Assembly: GCF_007474605.1 (NCBI RefSeq)
Contig: NZ_VHKL01000008.1
Location: 248,001-312,000 of the forward strand
Length of the DNA: 64,000 nt
Direction: 5' to 3'
Source of the DNA: Rhodoligotrophos appendicifer
Lineage (GTDB): Bacteria; Pseudomonadota; Alphaproteobacteria; Rhizobiales; Im1
The notes beneath the pieces were generated by a model. It saw nothing but the letters and a program-made list of their open reading frames with translations. It was not told where the DNA came from and searched no databases. Positions 21,225 to 29,871 of this stretch are shown here, piece after piece. How positions within the stretch are numbered: the first letter of the stretch is position 1; every line of letters begins with the position of its first letter. The translations under genes were made by a program, and so were the position numbers.

Positions 21225-22409
21225 ATGACGCGGCGGAAAGTTCTTCTCGGCTGGGAGCTCGGCAGCGGGCTCGGCCATGTCGTGCCCCTAAAGGCCTTGG
21301 GCGATCACCTCGAACGCCGCGACTTCGACGTCGTCTACGTCGTCCAGAATACCGCTGCAGCCCTCACGGCGGGCATCCAACCGGATGCCATCCGCCAAGC
21401 CCCGCACTGGACGCCGGAGGCCCGACTCCCACCCATACCGCGTGGCTACAAGGACGTCAGTTTCAGCCAGATCATGGGCCTGTTTGGCATCGGCGAACCA
21501 GCATGCCTGCACAGAATGTTGCAGGCGTGGGAGACGCTGATCGCTAGCGAACGACCGGACGTGATCGTCAGCGACTACTCTCCGGCGCTCAACCTGGCTG
21601 TCCGCGGTCGCCTGCCCCTGGTCATCTTCGGCAGCGGCTACACCGTGCCGCCATCCCATCTCGACCGCTTTCCCCCGCTTTGGCCGCATGACGGGCCGCT
21701 CTATTACGACGAGGACAGGCTGCTCCAGGCCATCGACGGCGTTCTCGTCAAGCGATCCCTGTCGCGGCTGCCGCGCCTGCCTGCCTTGATGCAGGGTGAG
21801 GTCAGCGCCAACCAGACCCTGGCAATGCTCGACCCCTATCGGAGCTTCCGTCTGGAACCGCCCCTGCCGCCGATCATATCGCATCGGCCGCAGGTCCTCG
21901 AAGAACTCGGAGACGAGATCTTCCTTTCGCCCATCACCCGTTTCGGTCGGAATGAGGCGCTGATGCGAGGCCTGGAACAGCTCGATCTGCCGGGCCGGGT
22001 GCTCACCCGAACCCTCGGTGCGGAGGCTGCCGCTCGCCTGGCTGCGCGGTCGTGGCACCTTCAACGCAGTTTGCTCGATCTCGGCGCACACGCCCCCCGG
22101 CTCCGCCTGATGATCAATTATGGCGGCCTGGGTCTGGCTTCGTTCGCATTGGGATCCGGTCTGCCGCAGATCATCATCTATACGGACACAGAGAAATTCC
22201 TCACCGCCCGGGCCCTGTCGCGGTTAGGTGTCGCCAAGGCCATCCATATCGACGAAGTCGACACGGATCGATTCGTGAAGATGGTCGCCCAAAGCTATAT
22301 CGATCCAGCCCTTCACGCACGGGCTCAAGCCCTCGCCCGGGCGCAGGCACCGAACTTCGCGTCGACGCCGAGCGGAATGATTGCCGACATGATCGTGAGA
22401 TTGTCGTGA
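21225..22409 (+). CDS. UGT-like glycosyltransferase family protein
   Basis: A 394-residue protein with the GT-B layout of YjiC/UDP-glycosyltransferase-like proteins. The N-terminus (LLGWELGSGLGHVVPLKALGDHLERRDFDVVYV) has the glycine-rich loop that binds the acceptor side. The C-terminal half has INYGGLGLASFALGSGLPQIIIYTDTEKFLTARAL, the donor-binding segment. The donor sugar and acceptor cannot be read. The usual HGG motif is replaced by NYGG, so activity is not certain. It lies 52 bases after the DUF992 gene. Confidence 0.68.
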   Translation: MTRRKVLLGWELGSGLGHVVPLKALGDHLERRDFDVVYVVQNTAAALTAGIQPDAIRQAPHWTPEARLPPIPRGYKDVSFSQIMGLFGIGEPACLHRMLQAWETLIASERPDVIVSDYSPALNLAVRGRLPLVIFGSGYTVPPSHLDRFPPLWPHDGPLYYDEDRLLQAIDGVLVKRSLSRLPRLPALMQGEVSANQTLAMLDPYRSFRLEPPLPPIISHRPQVLEELGDEIFLSPITRFGRNEALMRGLEQLDLPGRVLTRTLGAEAAARLAARSWHLQRSLLDLGAHAPRLRLMINYGGLGLASFALGSGLPQIIIYTDTEKFLTARALSRLGVAKAIHIDEVDTDRFVKMVAQSYIDPALHARAQALARAQAPNFASTPSGMIADMIVRLS

Positions 22410-22454
22410 TGAGACGTCGCACAGCTTCACTATTCTGCCGTCATTTCCTATAGA

Positions 22455-23159
22455 ATGCTGTCCATGACATTCAGAGTCCTTTCCGGCTTCACGGTTCCAC
22501 GGCGATTGATCCTCGTCGCGGCTGCATTTGCGGCGTTGTTCGCGGCAGAGAAGCCGGCGGCGGCGCATCCTCATGTGTGGATCGAGAACCGGTCCGATCT
22601 CGTGTTCGACGATCAGGGGCGAATCACCGCGATCAATGTCGAATGGCGTTTCGATGAAATGTACAGCCAGGTCGCAGTGGAAGGCCTCGATGCAAATGGC
22701 GACGGCATCTACGAAGCCACCGAGACCCAGGCGCTCGCACAGGAGAACATCGAGGCGCTGAAGGAATACGACTATTTCGTCACCGCGACGGCCGCAGGCG
22801 AGAAGATCAAATTCGGGGACGTCACGGAATATGGAAATCTATTCTCCAATGGCGTGTTGACCTTCTACTTCCAGGTTCCGCTGGCGACGCCGGTCGATCC
22901 GCGCATCAGCGAAACAAAGCTCGCGGTGTTCGACCCCTCCTACTACATCGCGATCGTCTTGGCAGAGAAGGATCCCATCCAGATCATCGGCGCCCTGCCC
23001 TCCCCCTGCCAGGTGGCGGTCACGAAGAGCGCCGCAGAGGCCGATAATTTTCAGTATACTGAGGACTTCTGGAACAAGGAGGCCAATGAGGGGATGGGCA
23101 ATCTGTTTGCACAGACGGTGCAAATCCAGTGCACTCCCCAGACTGCAAAGAGCGGCTGA
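22455..23159 (+). CDS. DUF1007 family protein
   Basis: A 234-residue exported protein of the DUF1007 family. A signal segment (LILVAAAFAALFAAEKPAAA) is followed by HPHVWIENRSDLVFDDQGRITAINVEWRFDEMYS, which is diagnostic, and an EF-hand-like DANGDGIYEATE loop at about 78-89. Such genes are often linked to nickel/cobalt exporters of the RcnA type, but none is adjacent here. The histidine-containing start of the mature protein suggests metal binding. The periplasmic role is not established. Confidence 0.85.
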   Translation: MLSMTFRVLSGFTVPRRLILVAAAFAALFAAEKPAAAHPHVWIENRSDLVFDDQGRITAINVEWRFDEMYSQVAVEGLDANGDGIYEATETQALAQENIEALKEYDYFVTATAAGEKIKFGDVTEYGNLFSNGVLTFYFQVPLATPVDPRISETKLAVFDPSYYIAIVLAEKDPIQIIGALPSPCQVAVTKSAAEADNFQYTEDFWNKEANEGMGNLFAQTVQIQCTPQTAKSG

Positions 23160-23354
23160 TCGCTTCGAACGCCCCCTGTTTCCCCTGCCATGCGGCGTCC
23201 TTGCCGCAATGCGACACAAGTCCCGTGGCGCTCCGCGTCAAGCTCGGCTATGAAACAGCTTCCTCCTCGATCTGTCCGAGGCCAATCCGCGGAGTCCGGC
23301 ATCGGCTCCTGCAGCGGCGCATTCGATGCTGCCGCCTTCAACAAGGTTCGTTTC

Positions 23355-25064
23355 GTGGGTTTCACGACTTCCAGCCCGGTTCTTGCCCGGGCACTATCTG
23401 AACGTAACTATGACACCGAAACACCGGTGCAGAGCGCCGTGCTGGCCGCGAACGCGCAAGGGCGCGACTTGCTGGTCTCGGCGCAGACCGGGTCCGGAAA
23501 GACCGTCGCCTTCGGCCTGGCCATCGGCGAGACCCTGCTGCAGGGCGCGGAGACTTTCGGTCCTGCGGGGGCACCGCTCGCCCTCATCGTGGCGCCAACG
23601 CGGGAATTGGCCCTCCAGGTGCATCGCGAGCTTACCTGGCTCTATTCTTATACCCAGGCGAAGATCGTGTCCTGCGTCGGCGGAATGGATCCGCGGCGCG
23701 AACAGCGCGCTCTGGCGGAGGGTGCGCATATCGTGGTCGGGACACCGGGCCGGTTGCGCGACCATCTGGAGCGCAGACGGCTGGACGTGTCGGCGCTGAA
23801 GGCCCTGGTTCTCGACGAGGCCGATGAAATGCTCGACCTCGGGTTTCGCGAGGATCTCGAATTCATCCTCGAGACCACACCGTCCAGCCGCCGCAGCCTG
23901 CTGTTCTCGGCCACTCTGCCGCGCGCCATCACCGCACTCGCCAAGCGCTATCAAAACGATGCGCTACGCATCGAGGTGAAGAATTCCGAAGGCGGGCATG
24001 CCGATATCGACTATCGGGCGGTGCGCATCGCGCCGAAGGAGATGGAGCTCGTCGTCGTCAACCTGCTGCGGTTCCACGAGGTGAGCAGCGCCATCGTGTT
24101 CTGCAATACCCGCGAAACCGTCCGCCATCTACAGGCGATCCTGCAGGAGCGCGGCTTCTCGACCGTGGCGCTGTCGGGCGAATTGGGGCAGAGCGAGCGC
24201 AACCAGGCGCTCCAGGCGCTGCGCGATGGACGGGCGCGGGTCTGCGTCGCGACCGACGTGGCTGCGCGCGGCATCGACCTGCCCAGTCTGGGCCTCGTCA
24301 TCCATGCCGAGCTGCCGCATGATTCCGAGGGTCTTCAGCACCGCTCGGGACGGACCGGGCGCGCGGGACGCAAGGGCATCTCGGTGGTGCTCGTGCCGAC
24401 GAGCCAGCGTCACAAGGCGGAGCGTCTCTTCGCCGGTGCCCGCATCGCCGCCGAATGGGGAGGCCCGCCCGCCGCCGAGGACATCAGGGACCGCGATCAA
24501 GCCCGCATGCTGGAGGATCCGCTGCTGCGCGAGCCGCCGGCCGAGGAGGACATCGCCCTGGGACAGGCCCTGCTGGCCGAGCATCCGCCGGAGAGGCTGG
24601 CGTCGGCCTTCATCCGCCTCTATCGCTCGCAGCTGCCCGCGCCGGAGGAGGTCACCGACCCCGGCGAGGGACCAGGCAAGCGGCAACGCGCCAGCACCGG
24701 TTTCGTGCAAGAGGCCGGCCGATGGTTCCGGGTCGCCGTGGGCCGGTCGAAGAATGCCGATCCCAAATGGCTGCTGCCCATGCTCTGCAAACGCGGCAAC
24801 GTGACGAAGCGGGATATCGGCGCCATCCGCATCTTCGAGCATGAGACCGCCGTCGAGATCGCCACGGCTGCCGCCGACGGGTTTGCCGCGACCGCCACGC
24901 GACCGCCTGAGAAGGGCGAGCCGCGCATCGAGCCCATGGCGGAGGCCCCCTCGGGGGCACGCGAGCCCCGCAAGACTTTCGACAAGCCGCGGGATGGCGC
25001 CAATCCCCGGGTTCGTGCCAACAAGAAGTTTGCCGCCAAGCGGGTGGCCAAGAAGGCCGGCTGA
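23355..25064 (+). CDS. DEAD-box RNA helicase (DeaD/RhlE-type)
   Basis: A helicase of about 569 residues. Motifs in order are Q motif (TPVQSAVL), I SAQTGSGKT, Ia APTRELALQ, II DEADEM, III SATLPR, and VI HRSGRTGRAGRKG. The C-terminal tail contains a DbpA-like RNA-binding domain (GRSKNADPKWLLPMLCKRGNVTKRDIGAIRIF) and a basic end. It remodels structured RNA, probably in ribosome assembly or cold adaptation. The start is uncertain: GTG at 23355 fits the family start FTTSSPVLARALSERNY, while the frame is open back to 23190. Confidence 0.88.
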   Translation: MGFTTSSPVLARALSERNYDTETPVQSAVLAANAQGRDLLVSAQTGSGKTVAFGLAIGETLLQGAETFGPAGAPLALIVAPTRELALQVHRELTWLYSYTQAKIVSCVGGMDPRREQRALAEGAHIVVGTPGRLRDHLERRRLDVSALKALVLDEADEMLDLGFREDLEFILETTPSSRRSLLFSATLPRAITALAKRYQNDALRIEVKNSEGGHADIDYRAVRIAPKEMELVVVNLLRFHEVSSAIVFCNTRETVRHLQAILQERGFSTVALSGELGQSERNQALQALRDGRARVCVATDVAARGIDLPSLGLVIHAELPHDSEGLQHRSGRTGRAGRKGISVVLVPTSQRHKAERLFAGARIAAEWGGPPAAEDIRDRDQARMLEDPLLREPPAEEDIALGQALLAEHPPERLASAFIRLYRSQLPAPEEVTDPGEGPGKRQRASTGFVQEAGRWFRVAVGRSKNADPKWLLPMLCKRGNVTKRDIGAIRIFEHETAVEIATAAADGFAATATRPPEKGEPRIEPMAEAPSGAREPRKTFDKPRDGANPRVRANKKFAAKRVAKKAG

Positions 25065-25184
25065 CATCGCCACATCAGCGCCTTGTCTTCGCCTTGCGCA
25101 TAGCACGCTTGCGTCGGGGGCGGTCCCCGCACAGCTCAGTGCGTGTTAAAGTGCGCGGGTTCGACGATCAGCTGGGGAGGACGA

Positions 25185-25985
25185 ATGTCGAGACTGTTGG
25201 GCAAGGTCGCCCTGGTGACCGGCGCGGGTTCCATCGGGCCCGGTTGGGGCAATGGCAAGGCGATGTCGACGCTCTTCGCCCGCGAAGGGGCTCAGGTCTT
25301 CGCCGTCGACATCAATGCCGCCGCCGCCGAGGAGACCCGCTCCATCATTGATGACGAATGCGGCACCTGCGCCACCTTCGCCGCCGACGTCTCCAAGTCG
25401 GATGATGTGGAGCGCGCCGTGAATGCCTGCCTTGCCGCCTTCGGGCGGATCGACATCCTCGTGAACAATGTCGGCGTGGTGCGGCTCGGGGGCGTGGTCG
25501 AGCTCTCCGAGGAAGATTGGGACCGGGCGAACGCCATCAATCTCAAAAGCGTCTTCCTGACCTGCAAGCACGTCATCCCTCACATGCTCGCCCGGAAGAG
25601 CGGGTCGGTGATTAACATCTCGTCGATCGCCGCCATCCGCTATACGGGCATCGATTACGCCAGCTATTACGCCACCAAGGGCGCCATGCTGTCGCTCACG
25701 CGGGGGGTGGCGCTGCGATATGCGGGCAGCGGCCTGCGGGCAAACTGCATCCTGCCCGGCCTCATGGACACGCCGCTCGTCTATGCCGATGTCGCGCGCG
25801 CCTATGACAGCCAGGAAGACCAGGCCGTCATCAAGGCCAAGCGCGACGCCATGTGCCCCACCGGGCATATGGGGGATGCCTGGGATGTGGCCTATGCGGC
25901 CTTGTATCTCGCCTCGGACGAGGCAAAATATGTGACAGGAACAGAACTCGTGGTCGATGGCGGGATCACCGCGAAATTCACCTGA
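25185..25985 (+). CDS. SDR family oxidoreductase
   Basis: A 266-residue short-chain dehydrogenase. The cofactor loop reads VTGAGSIGPGWGNGKA, longer than the usual TGxxxGIG, a variant seen in a subgroup of SDRs. NNVG and YASYYATKG (catalytic Tyr and Lys) are intact, and the end GTELVVDGGITAKFT is canonical. The ATG at 25185 follows a GGGGAGG site. It is 27 bases upstream of a thiolase-like gene and probably co-transcribed, suggesting beta-oxidation-like chemistry on an unknown acyl or ring substrate. Confidence 0.87.
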   Translation: MSRLLGKVALVTGAGSIGPGWGNGKAMSTLFAREGAQVFAVDINAAAAEETRSIIDDECGTCATFAADVSKSDDVERAVNACLAAFGRIDILVNNVGVVRLGGVVELSEEDWDRANAINLKSVFLTCKHVIPHMLARKSGSVINISSIAAIRYTGIDYASYYATKGAMLSLTRGVALRYAGSGLRANCILPGLMDTPLVYADVARAYDSQEDQAVIKAKRDAMCPTGHMGDAWDVAYAALYLASDEAKYVTGTELVVDGGITAKFT

Positions 25986-26012
25986 CCACCATCCAGATAG
26001 GGAATATCCGTT

Positions 26013-27173
26013 ATGGCCAGCATCGTCGGTTGGGCACACAGCACTTTCGGCAAGCTCGAAAGCGAGCAGCTCGAGGACCTGATCCCTCGCATCGCGAAGG
26101 AGGCCGTCAAGGATGCCGGCATCGAGTTCACTGATGTGGATGCGATCTATGTGGGCAATTTCGGCGGCTTCGAGAAGCAGAGCTTTCCCGCCGCCTTCGC
26201 TCTCGACGCTGATCCTGGCCTGCGCTTCAAGCCGGCCACACGGGTCGAGAATGCCTGCGCGACGGGCTCTGCCGCCGTCCACCAGGCGCTGAACGAGATC
26301 AATGCGAAGAAGAGCCGCTTCGTGCTCGTTGTTGGCGCGGAGAAGATGACGGTCGCCTCCGGCGCCGATATCGGCGACGCGCTGCTGAACGCCTCCTACC
26401 GCAAGACCGAGGCCGATACGCCGGGAGGCTTTGCCGGCGTCTTCGCCCGCATCCAGGATCTCTATCAGCAGCGCTATGGCGACCAGACGGAGGCGACCGC
26501 GCGCATCGCCGCCAAGAACCATCACAATGGCGTCGAGAACCCCTACGCCCAGCTGCGCAAGGATTTCGGCTTCGACTTCTGCAATACGATCAGCGAAAAG
26601 AACCCCATCGTCGTGGGCTCGATCCGCCGCACGGACTGTTCGCTCGTCTCCGACGGCGCCGCGGCCATCATCCTCACCGACGACGAGACTGCCGCGCAGA
26701 TGCCGAAGGCCGTCCACTTCCGCGGCGTCGGCCATGCGCAGGACTATCTGCCGATGGCCAAGCGCGACATCGTCGCCTTCGAAGGCTGCACCGCGGCCTG
26801 GGAACGGGCCCATGCCCAGGCGGGCACCAGCCTCGCCGATCTCTCCTTCGTGGAGACCCATGACTGCTTCACCATCGCCGAGCTGATCGAATACGAGGCC
26901 ATGGGCCTGACGCCGCGCGGCCAGGGCGCTCGGGCGATCAAGGAGGGCTGGACGCAGAAGGACGGCAAGCTGCCGGTCAATCCGTCGGGCGGGCTCAAGT
27001 CCAAGGGTCATCCCATCGGAGCGACGGGCGTGTCCATGCATATCATGGCGTCGCTGCAGCTGCTGGGCCAGGCCGGCGGCATGCAGGTGAAGGATCCGGA
27101 GCTGGCCGGCATCTTCAACATGGGCGGCGCCGCAGTCGCCAATTACGTGTCGATCCTGGAGCGTTTGCGCTAA
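26013..27173 (+). CDS. thiolase / acetyl-CoA acetyltransferase family protein (SCP-x type)
   Basis: A 386-residue thiolase-fold protein. The nucleophilic cysteine lies in RVENACATGSAAVHQA. The His in VETHDCFTIAEL and the C-terminal NPSGGLKSKGHPIGATG motif match the SCP-x/lipid-transfer-type thiolases, where the usual NEAFA loop is replaced by HDCF. It probably cleaves 3-ketoacyl-CoA with branched or ring substrates rather than making acetoacetyl-CoA. It follows an SDR gene in the same direction. Confidence 0.85.
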   Translation: MASIVGWAHSTFGKLESEQLEDLIPRIAKEAVKDAGIEFTDVDAIYVGNFGGFEKQSFPAAFALDADPGLRFKPATRVENACATGSAAVHQALNEINAKKSRFVLVVGAEKMTVASGADIGDALLNASYRKTEADTPGGFAGVFARIQDLYQQRYGDQTEATARIAAKNHHNGVENPYAQLRKDFGFDFCNTISEKNPIVVGSIRRTDCSLVSDGAAAIILTDDETAAQMPKAVHFRGVGHAQDYLPMAKRDIVAFEGCTAAWERAHAQAGTSLADLSFVETHDCFTIAELIEYEAMGLTPRGQGARAIKEGWTQKDGKLPVNPSGGLKSKGHPIGATGVSMHIMASLQLLGQAGGMQVKDPELAGIFNMGGAAVANYVSILERLR

Positions 27174-27272
27174 GGCGTCGGCCGGCGCAATCGGAGCCCT
27201 TGGCGCCTCTTGGTTGGAATGCTATCGCATTCCGACCTCGTCCGTGGGGATGAGGTCCCTAGGGGAGCCATC

Positions 27273-27695
27273 ATGACGATCCGCACCATCGCCCTTGCCG
27301 CAGCCGTCGCGACCCTGTTGTCGTTCGGTCCCGCATCGGCCCAGACCATGGGCTGGCCCGAGGCCAGTTCCGTGCAGACGCAGCTCTATTTCGGCTTGCG
27401 GACCACAGACGGGACCGGCGTGTCCGAGCAGGAATGGGCACAATTCGTATTCGACGTGGTCACGCCGCGGTTCCCCGAGGGCCTGACGGTACTCAACGCC
27501 TATGGCCAGGGCCGCTCAACGCCGAAGACGGGCGCGCCGATCATGTTCTCGGAAACCACGAAGCTCTTGATCCTCATCCATCCGAACACGGCAGACGAGG
27601 CCGCCAAGATCGAGGCGATCAAGGCCGAATACAACAAGCGCTTCAACCAGGATTCCGTGTTCCACGTGGATTTCCCAGCCCGGCTCGTGAAGTAG
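27273..27695 (+). CDS. DUF3574 domain-containing secreted protein
   Basis: A 140-residue exported protein. The signal peptide is about residues 1-23 (cut after ASA). The mature part has the DUF3574 pattern QTQLYFGLRTTDGTGVSEQEWAQFVFDVVTPRFPEGLTVLNAYGQ. The function is unknown. The ATG at 27273 follows AGGGGAG. Two GC-rich hairpins stand in its leader at 27216-27233 and 27234-27257. The gene is convergent with the folD paralogue. Confidence 0.82.
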   Translation: MTIRTIALAAAVATLLSFGPASAQTMGWPEASSVQTQLYFGLRTTDGTGVSEQEWAQFVFDVVTPRFPEGLTVLNAYGQGRSTPKTGAPIMFSETTKLLILIHPNTADEAAKIEAIKAEYNKRFNQDSVFHVDFPARLVK

Positions 27696-27702
27696 CCGGA
27701 GC

Positions 27703-28614
27703 CTAGCGTACCATCTCGGTGGCGCCGAAATGGCGCTCATAGGCCGACCGCTGCAGGCTGGCGGCCTTCACCGCATTGCGCATGAGGGTTGCGACCGTCA
27801 CCGGACCAACCCCGCCAGGAACTGGCGTGATCCAGCCGGCGACCTCGGCGCAGGAGTCGAAATCCGCGTCTCCCGCGACCTTCACGCTCCCATCGGGCGC
27901 GGTCACCTGATTGATGCCGATATCGATCACCGCCGCTCCCGGCTTCAGCATATTGCCGGTGAGGAGACCCGGCTTGCCCACCGCCACGAAGACGGCATCC
28001 GCCGCGCGGGAGTGAACCGCGAGATTCCGCGTCAGGGCATGGCAGACGGACACTGTCGCCCCTGCCCCCATCAGCAGGAAGGCGATCGGCTTGCCGACGA
28101 TGTCGGAATGGCCGATCACCACAACTTCGAGGCCTTCGAGCTGCAACGCCGTCGTCTTCAGAATCTCCACCGCGGCCACGGCCGTGCAGGGCCCCATGAC
28201 CAGGTCGTTATAGACGATGTCGCCGATCGAAGAGGGGTGCATGCCCTCCACATCCTTGAAGGGGTGCACCGCACGCTGCATGGTGCGCACCTGGATGTGC
28301 GCGGGGAGCGGCCGCTGGATGATCACGCCGCTCACGCGCGGATCGAGATTGAGCCCCTGGATGATGCCGGTCAGCTCGTCGGCCCCCGTCGTCTCAGGAT
28401 AGAAACGATCCTCGAAGGCGATGCCGAGCTTCTCCGCGACGCGCGCCTGATTGCGGATATAGAGGGCGGCCGGCTCACTTTCGCCCACCGCGATGGAGAC
28501 GAGACGCACCGGCCAGCCGACCTCCTTCAGCGCCTGGGCGTCGTTGGCGATCGCATCATGCATCCCAGCCGCGATCTTGCGGCCGTCCAGCAGCTTGTGG
28601 GAAAAGTCGGTCAT
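27703..28614 (-). CDS. FolD paralogue with altered cyclohydrolase site
   Basis: A 303-residue member of the FolD family (methylene-THF dehydrogenase/cyclohydrolase) with the VVVIGHSDIVGKPIAFLLM Rossmann segment and the [19 protein letters not shown] signature. At the catalytic YxxxK motif it has Y52-IRN-Q56, so the lysine needed for cyclohydrolase chemistry is glutamine. DVDG is DVEG (E123), while the VIIQRPLP glutamine (Q100) is kept. The second FolD in the window (35487) is canonical. It may be a dehydrogenase-only enzyme feeding methenyl-THF. It is divergent from fhcB across 180 bases. The ATG at 28614 fits the family start. Confidence 0.85.
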   Translation of the reverse strand: MTDFSHKLLDGRKIAAGMHDAIANDAQALKEVGWPVRLVSIAVGESEPAALYIRNQARVAEKLGIAFEDRFYPETTGADELTGIIQGLNLDPRVSGVIIQRPLPAHIQVRTMQRAVHPFKDVEGMHPSSIGDIVYNDLVMGPCTAVAAVEILKTTALQLEGLEVVVIGHSDIVGKPIAFLLMGAGATVSVCHALTRNLAVHSRAADAVFVAVGKPGLLTGNMLKPGAAVIDIGINQVTAPDGSVKVAGDADFDSCAEVAGWITPVPGGVGPVTVATLMRNAVKAASLQRSAYERHFGATEMVR

Positions 28615-28629
28615 GGAGCCCCTGTCGCC

Positions 28630-28709
28630 TCGCATCGAAGTGGCTGGAGTTGTGCCGCCTGCTGATCGATTCCGTCAAGGGAATGGAGCGACACTTTGTT
28701 GCGATGCGA
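28630..28709. promoter_or_regulatory. divergent folD-paralogue/fhcB control region with 8-base inverted repeat
   Basis: The 180-base spacer between the divergent folD-like gene and fhcB holds TCGCATCG at 28630-28637 and its exact inverse CGATGCGA at 28702-28709, 64 bases apart. That spacing could allow a looped or cooperative regulator to act on both promoters. No regulator gene is adjacent, so function is inferred from position only. Confidence 0.3.
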
Positions 28710-28794
28710 CCATCGCCAGCAGTTCGTGGCTTCACAGACGCCGAGCTTCGGCTAAAGTCTAATCGGGCGCCAGACTTGATGCGAAAGATCGTTC

Positions 28795-29871
28795 ATGGCC
28801 GAAGCCTTCATCGGCGGCCGACGCGTGAGCCTGGCCAAGGCCGTGGATCAGGCGGCGTCGCTCCTGGAGCGAGCCAAGCTGCCTGTCGTTACAGGATTGG
28901 GCACCGACACGGCCGGTCTGCGCATGGCCGCCAGTCTGGCGCGACGCCTCTCCTGCGTCATCGACCCGGCGGGCTCGGGCGACCTCCTGAACAATCTCGA
29001 CGTGCTGCGCAGTACCGGCTGGATGATCGTCTCACCCGGGGAGGCACGGCATCGTGCCGATCTGTTCATGGTCATCGGTGCCGGAGCGCTCTCGGCCTGG
29101 CCCGAGATGATCGACCAGCTGATGCCCGACGCCACGACCGCCCGGATCATCACCGTGGGCGCACCGGACGTCGAGGGAGCGCTTGCCTCACGAGGCCCTG
29201 AGCCCCTGCGTCTTGCCGCCAGCGAGAAAACATTGCCGGGCGTCGTCGCCGCCCTGCGCGCCCGGCATACCGGACACCCGATCTCTCTGGGCGATCAGGC
29301 GACCGCATCGACGGACGCCTTGGTCGAGGCTCTGACTGCGGCGCGCTTCGGCGTCGTCATATGGCCGCCGGGCCTTGCCAGCCCCGTGGTCGAGATGATC
29401 TGCGGTCTCGTCAAAGACCTGAATGCAAAGACCCGTTTCTCGGGCATTCCCATTCCCGCGCGCGGGAATGGTTCAGGGGTCGGGCAGAGCCTCGGCTGGC
29501 TCACCGGCTTTCCCACGGGGATCAGCTTCGGCAGCGGGCTGCCGGCACATGATCCCTGGGCACATGATGCGGAGCGGCTGATCGCATCGGGCGAGGCCGA
29601 TGCCGCGGTGTGGGTCGAGGCCTATGGCGCACAGGGCCCGGACTGGGTCAGCCGCATTCCCACTGTTGCCCTGGTCCCGTCAGGGACCCTCTTCAGCAAG
29701 ACGCCTGCCGTTCGTATCGATATCGGCACACCGGGCATCGACCATGACGGCGTCGATCTCCGTGCCGGCAGCGGGGCCCTGGCTTTCATCGAGGCGTCAC
29801 GGCCCAGCCCTGAGCCGTCGGCGCATGCCATTCTCACCGCCCTCCTCGATCGGCTGGGAGGCCCCTCATGA
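28795..29871 (+). CDS. fhcB: formyltransferase/hydrolase complex subunit FhcB
   Basis: First gene of fhcBADC. The 358-residue protein is related to the catalytic FwdB/FmdB subunit of archaeal formylmethanofuran dehydrogenase but is shorter and shows none of the cysteine-rich iron-sulfur or molybdopterin-binding motifs. In methylotrophs the complex is not a redox enzyme: it moves the formyl group from formyl-H4MPT to methylofuran and hydrolyses it to formate. FhcB is thought to be structural. The stop overlaps fhcA by four bases. Confidence 0.9.
   Translation: MAEAFIGGRRVSLAKAVDQAASLLERAKLPVVTGLGTDTAGLRMAASLARRLSCVIDPAGSGDLLNNLDVLRSTGWMIVSPGEARHRADLFMVIGAGALSAWPEMIDQLMPDATTARIITVGAPDVEGALASRGPEPLRLAASEKTLPGVVAALRARHTGHPISLGDQATASTDALVEALTAARFGVVIWPPGLASPVVEMICGLVKDLNAKTRFSGIPIPARGNGSGVGQSLGWLTGFPTGISFGSGLPAHDPWAHDAERLIASGEADAAVWVEAYGAQGPDWVSRIPTVALVPSGTLFSKTPAVRIDIGTPGIDHDGVDLRAGSGALAFIEASRPSPEPSAHAILTALLDRLGGPS

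Noticed and set aside
23190-23354. An N-terminal extension of the DEAD-box helicase
   Set aside because: The extension is rich in rare composition for the family, while the helicase start motif lies just after GTG 23355.
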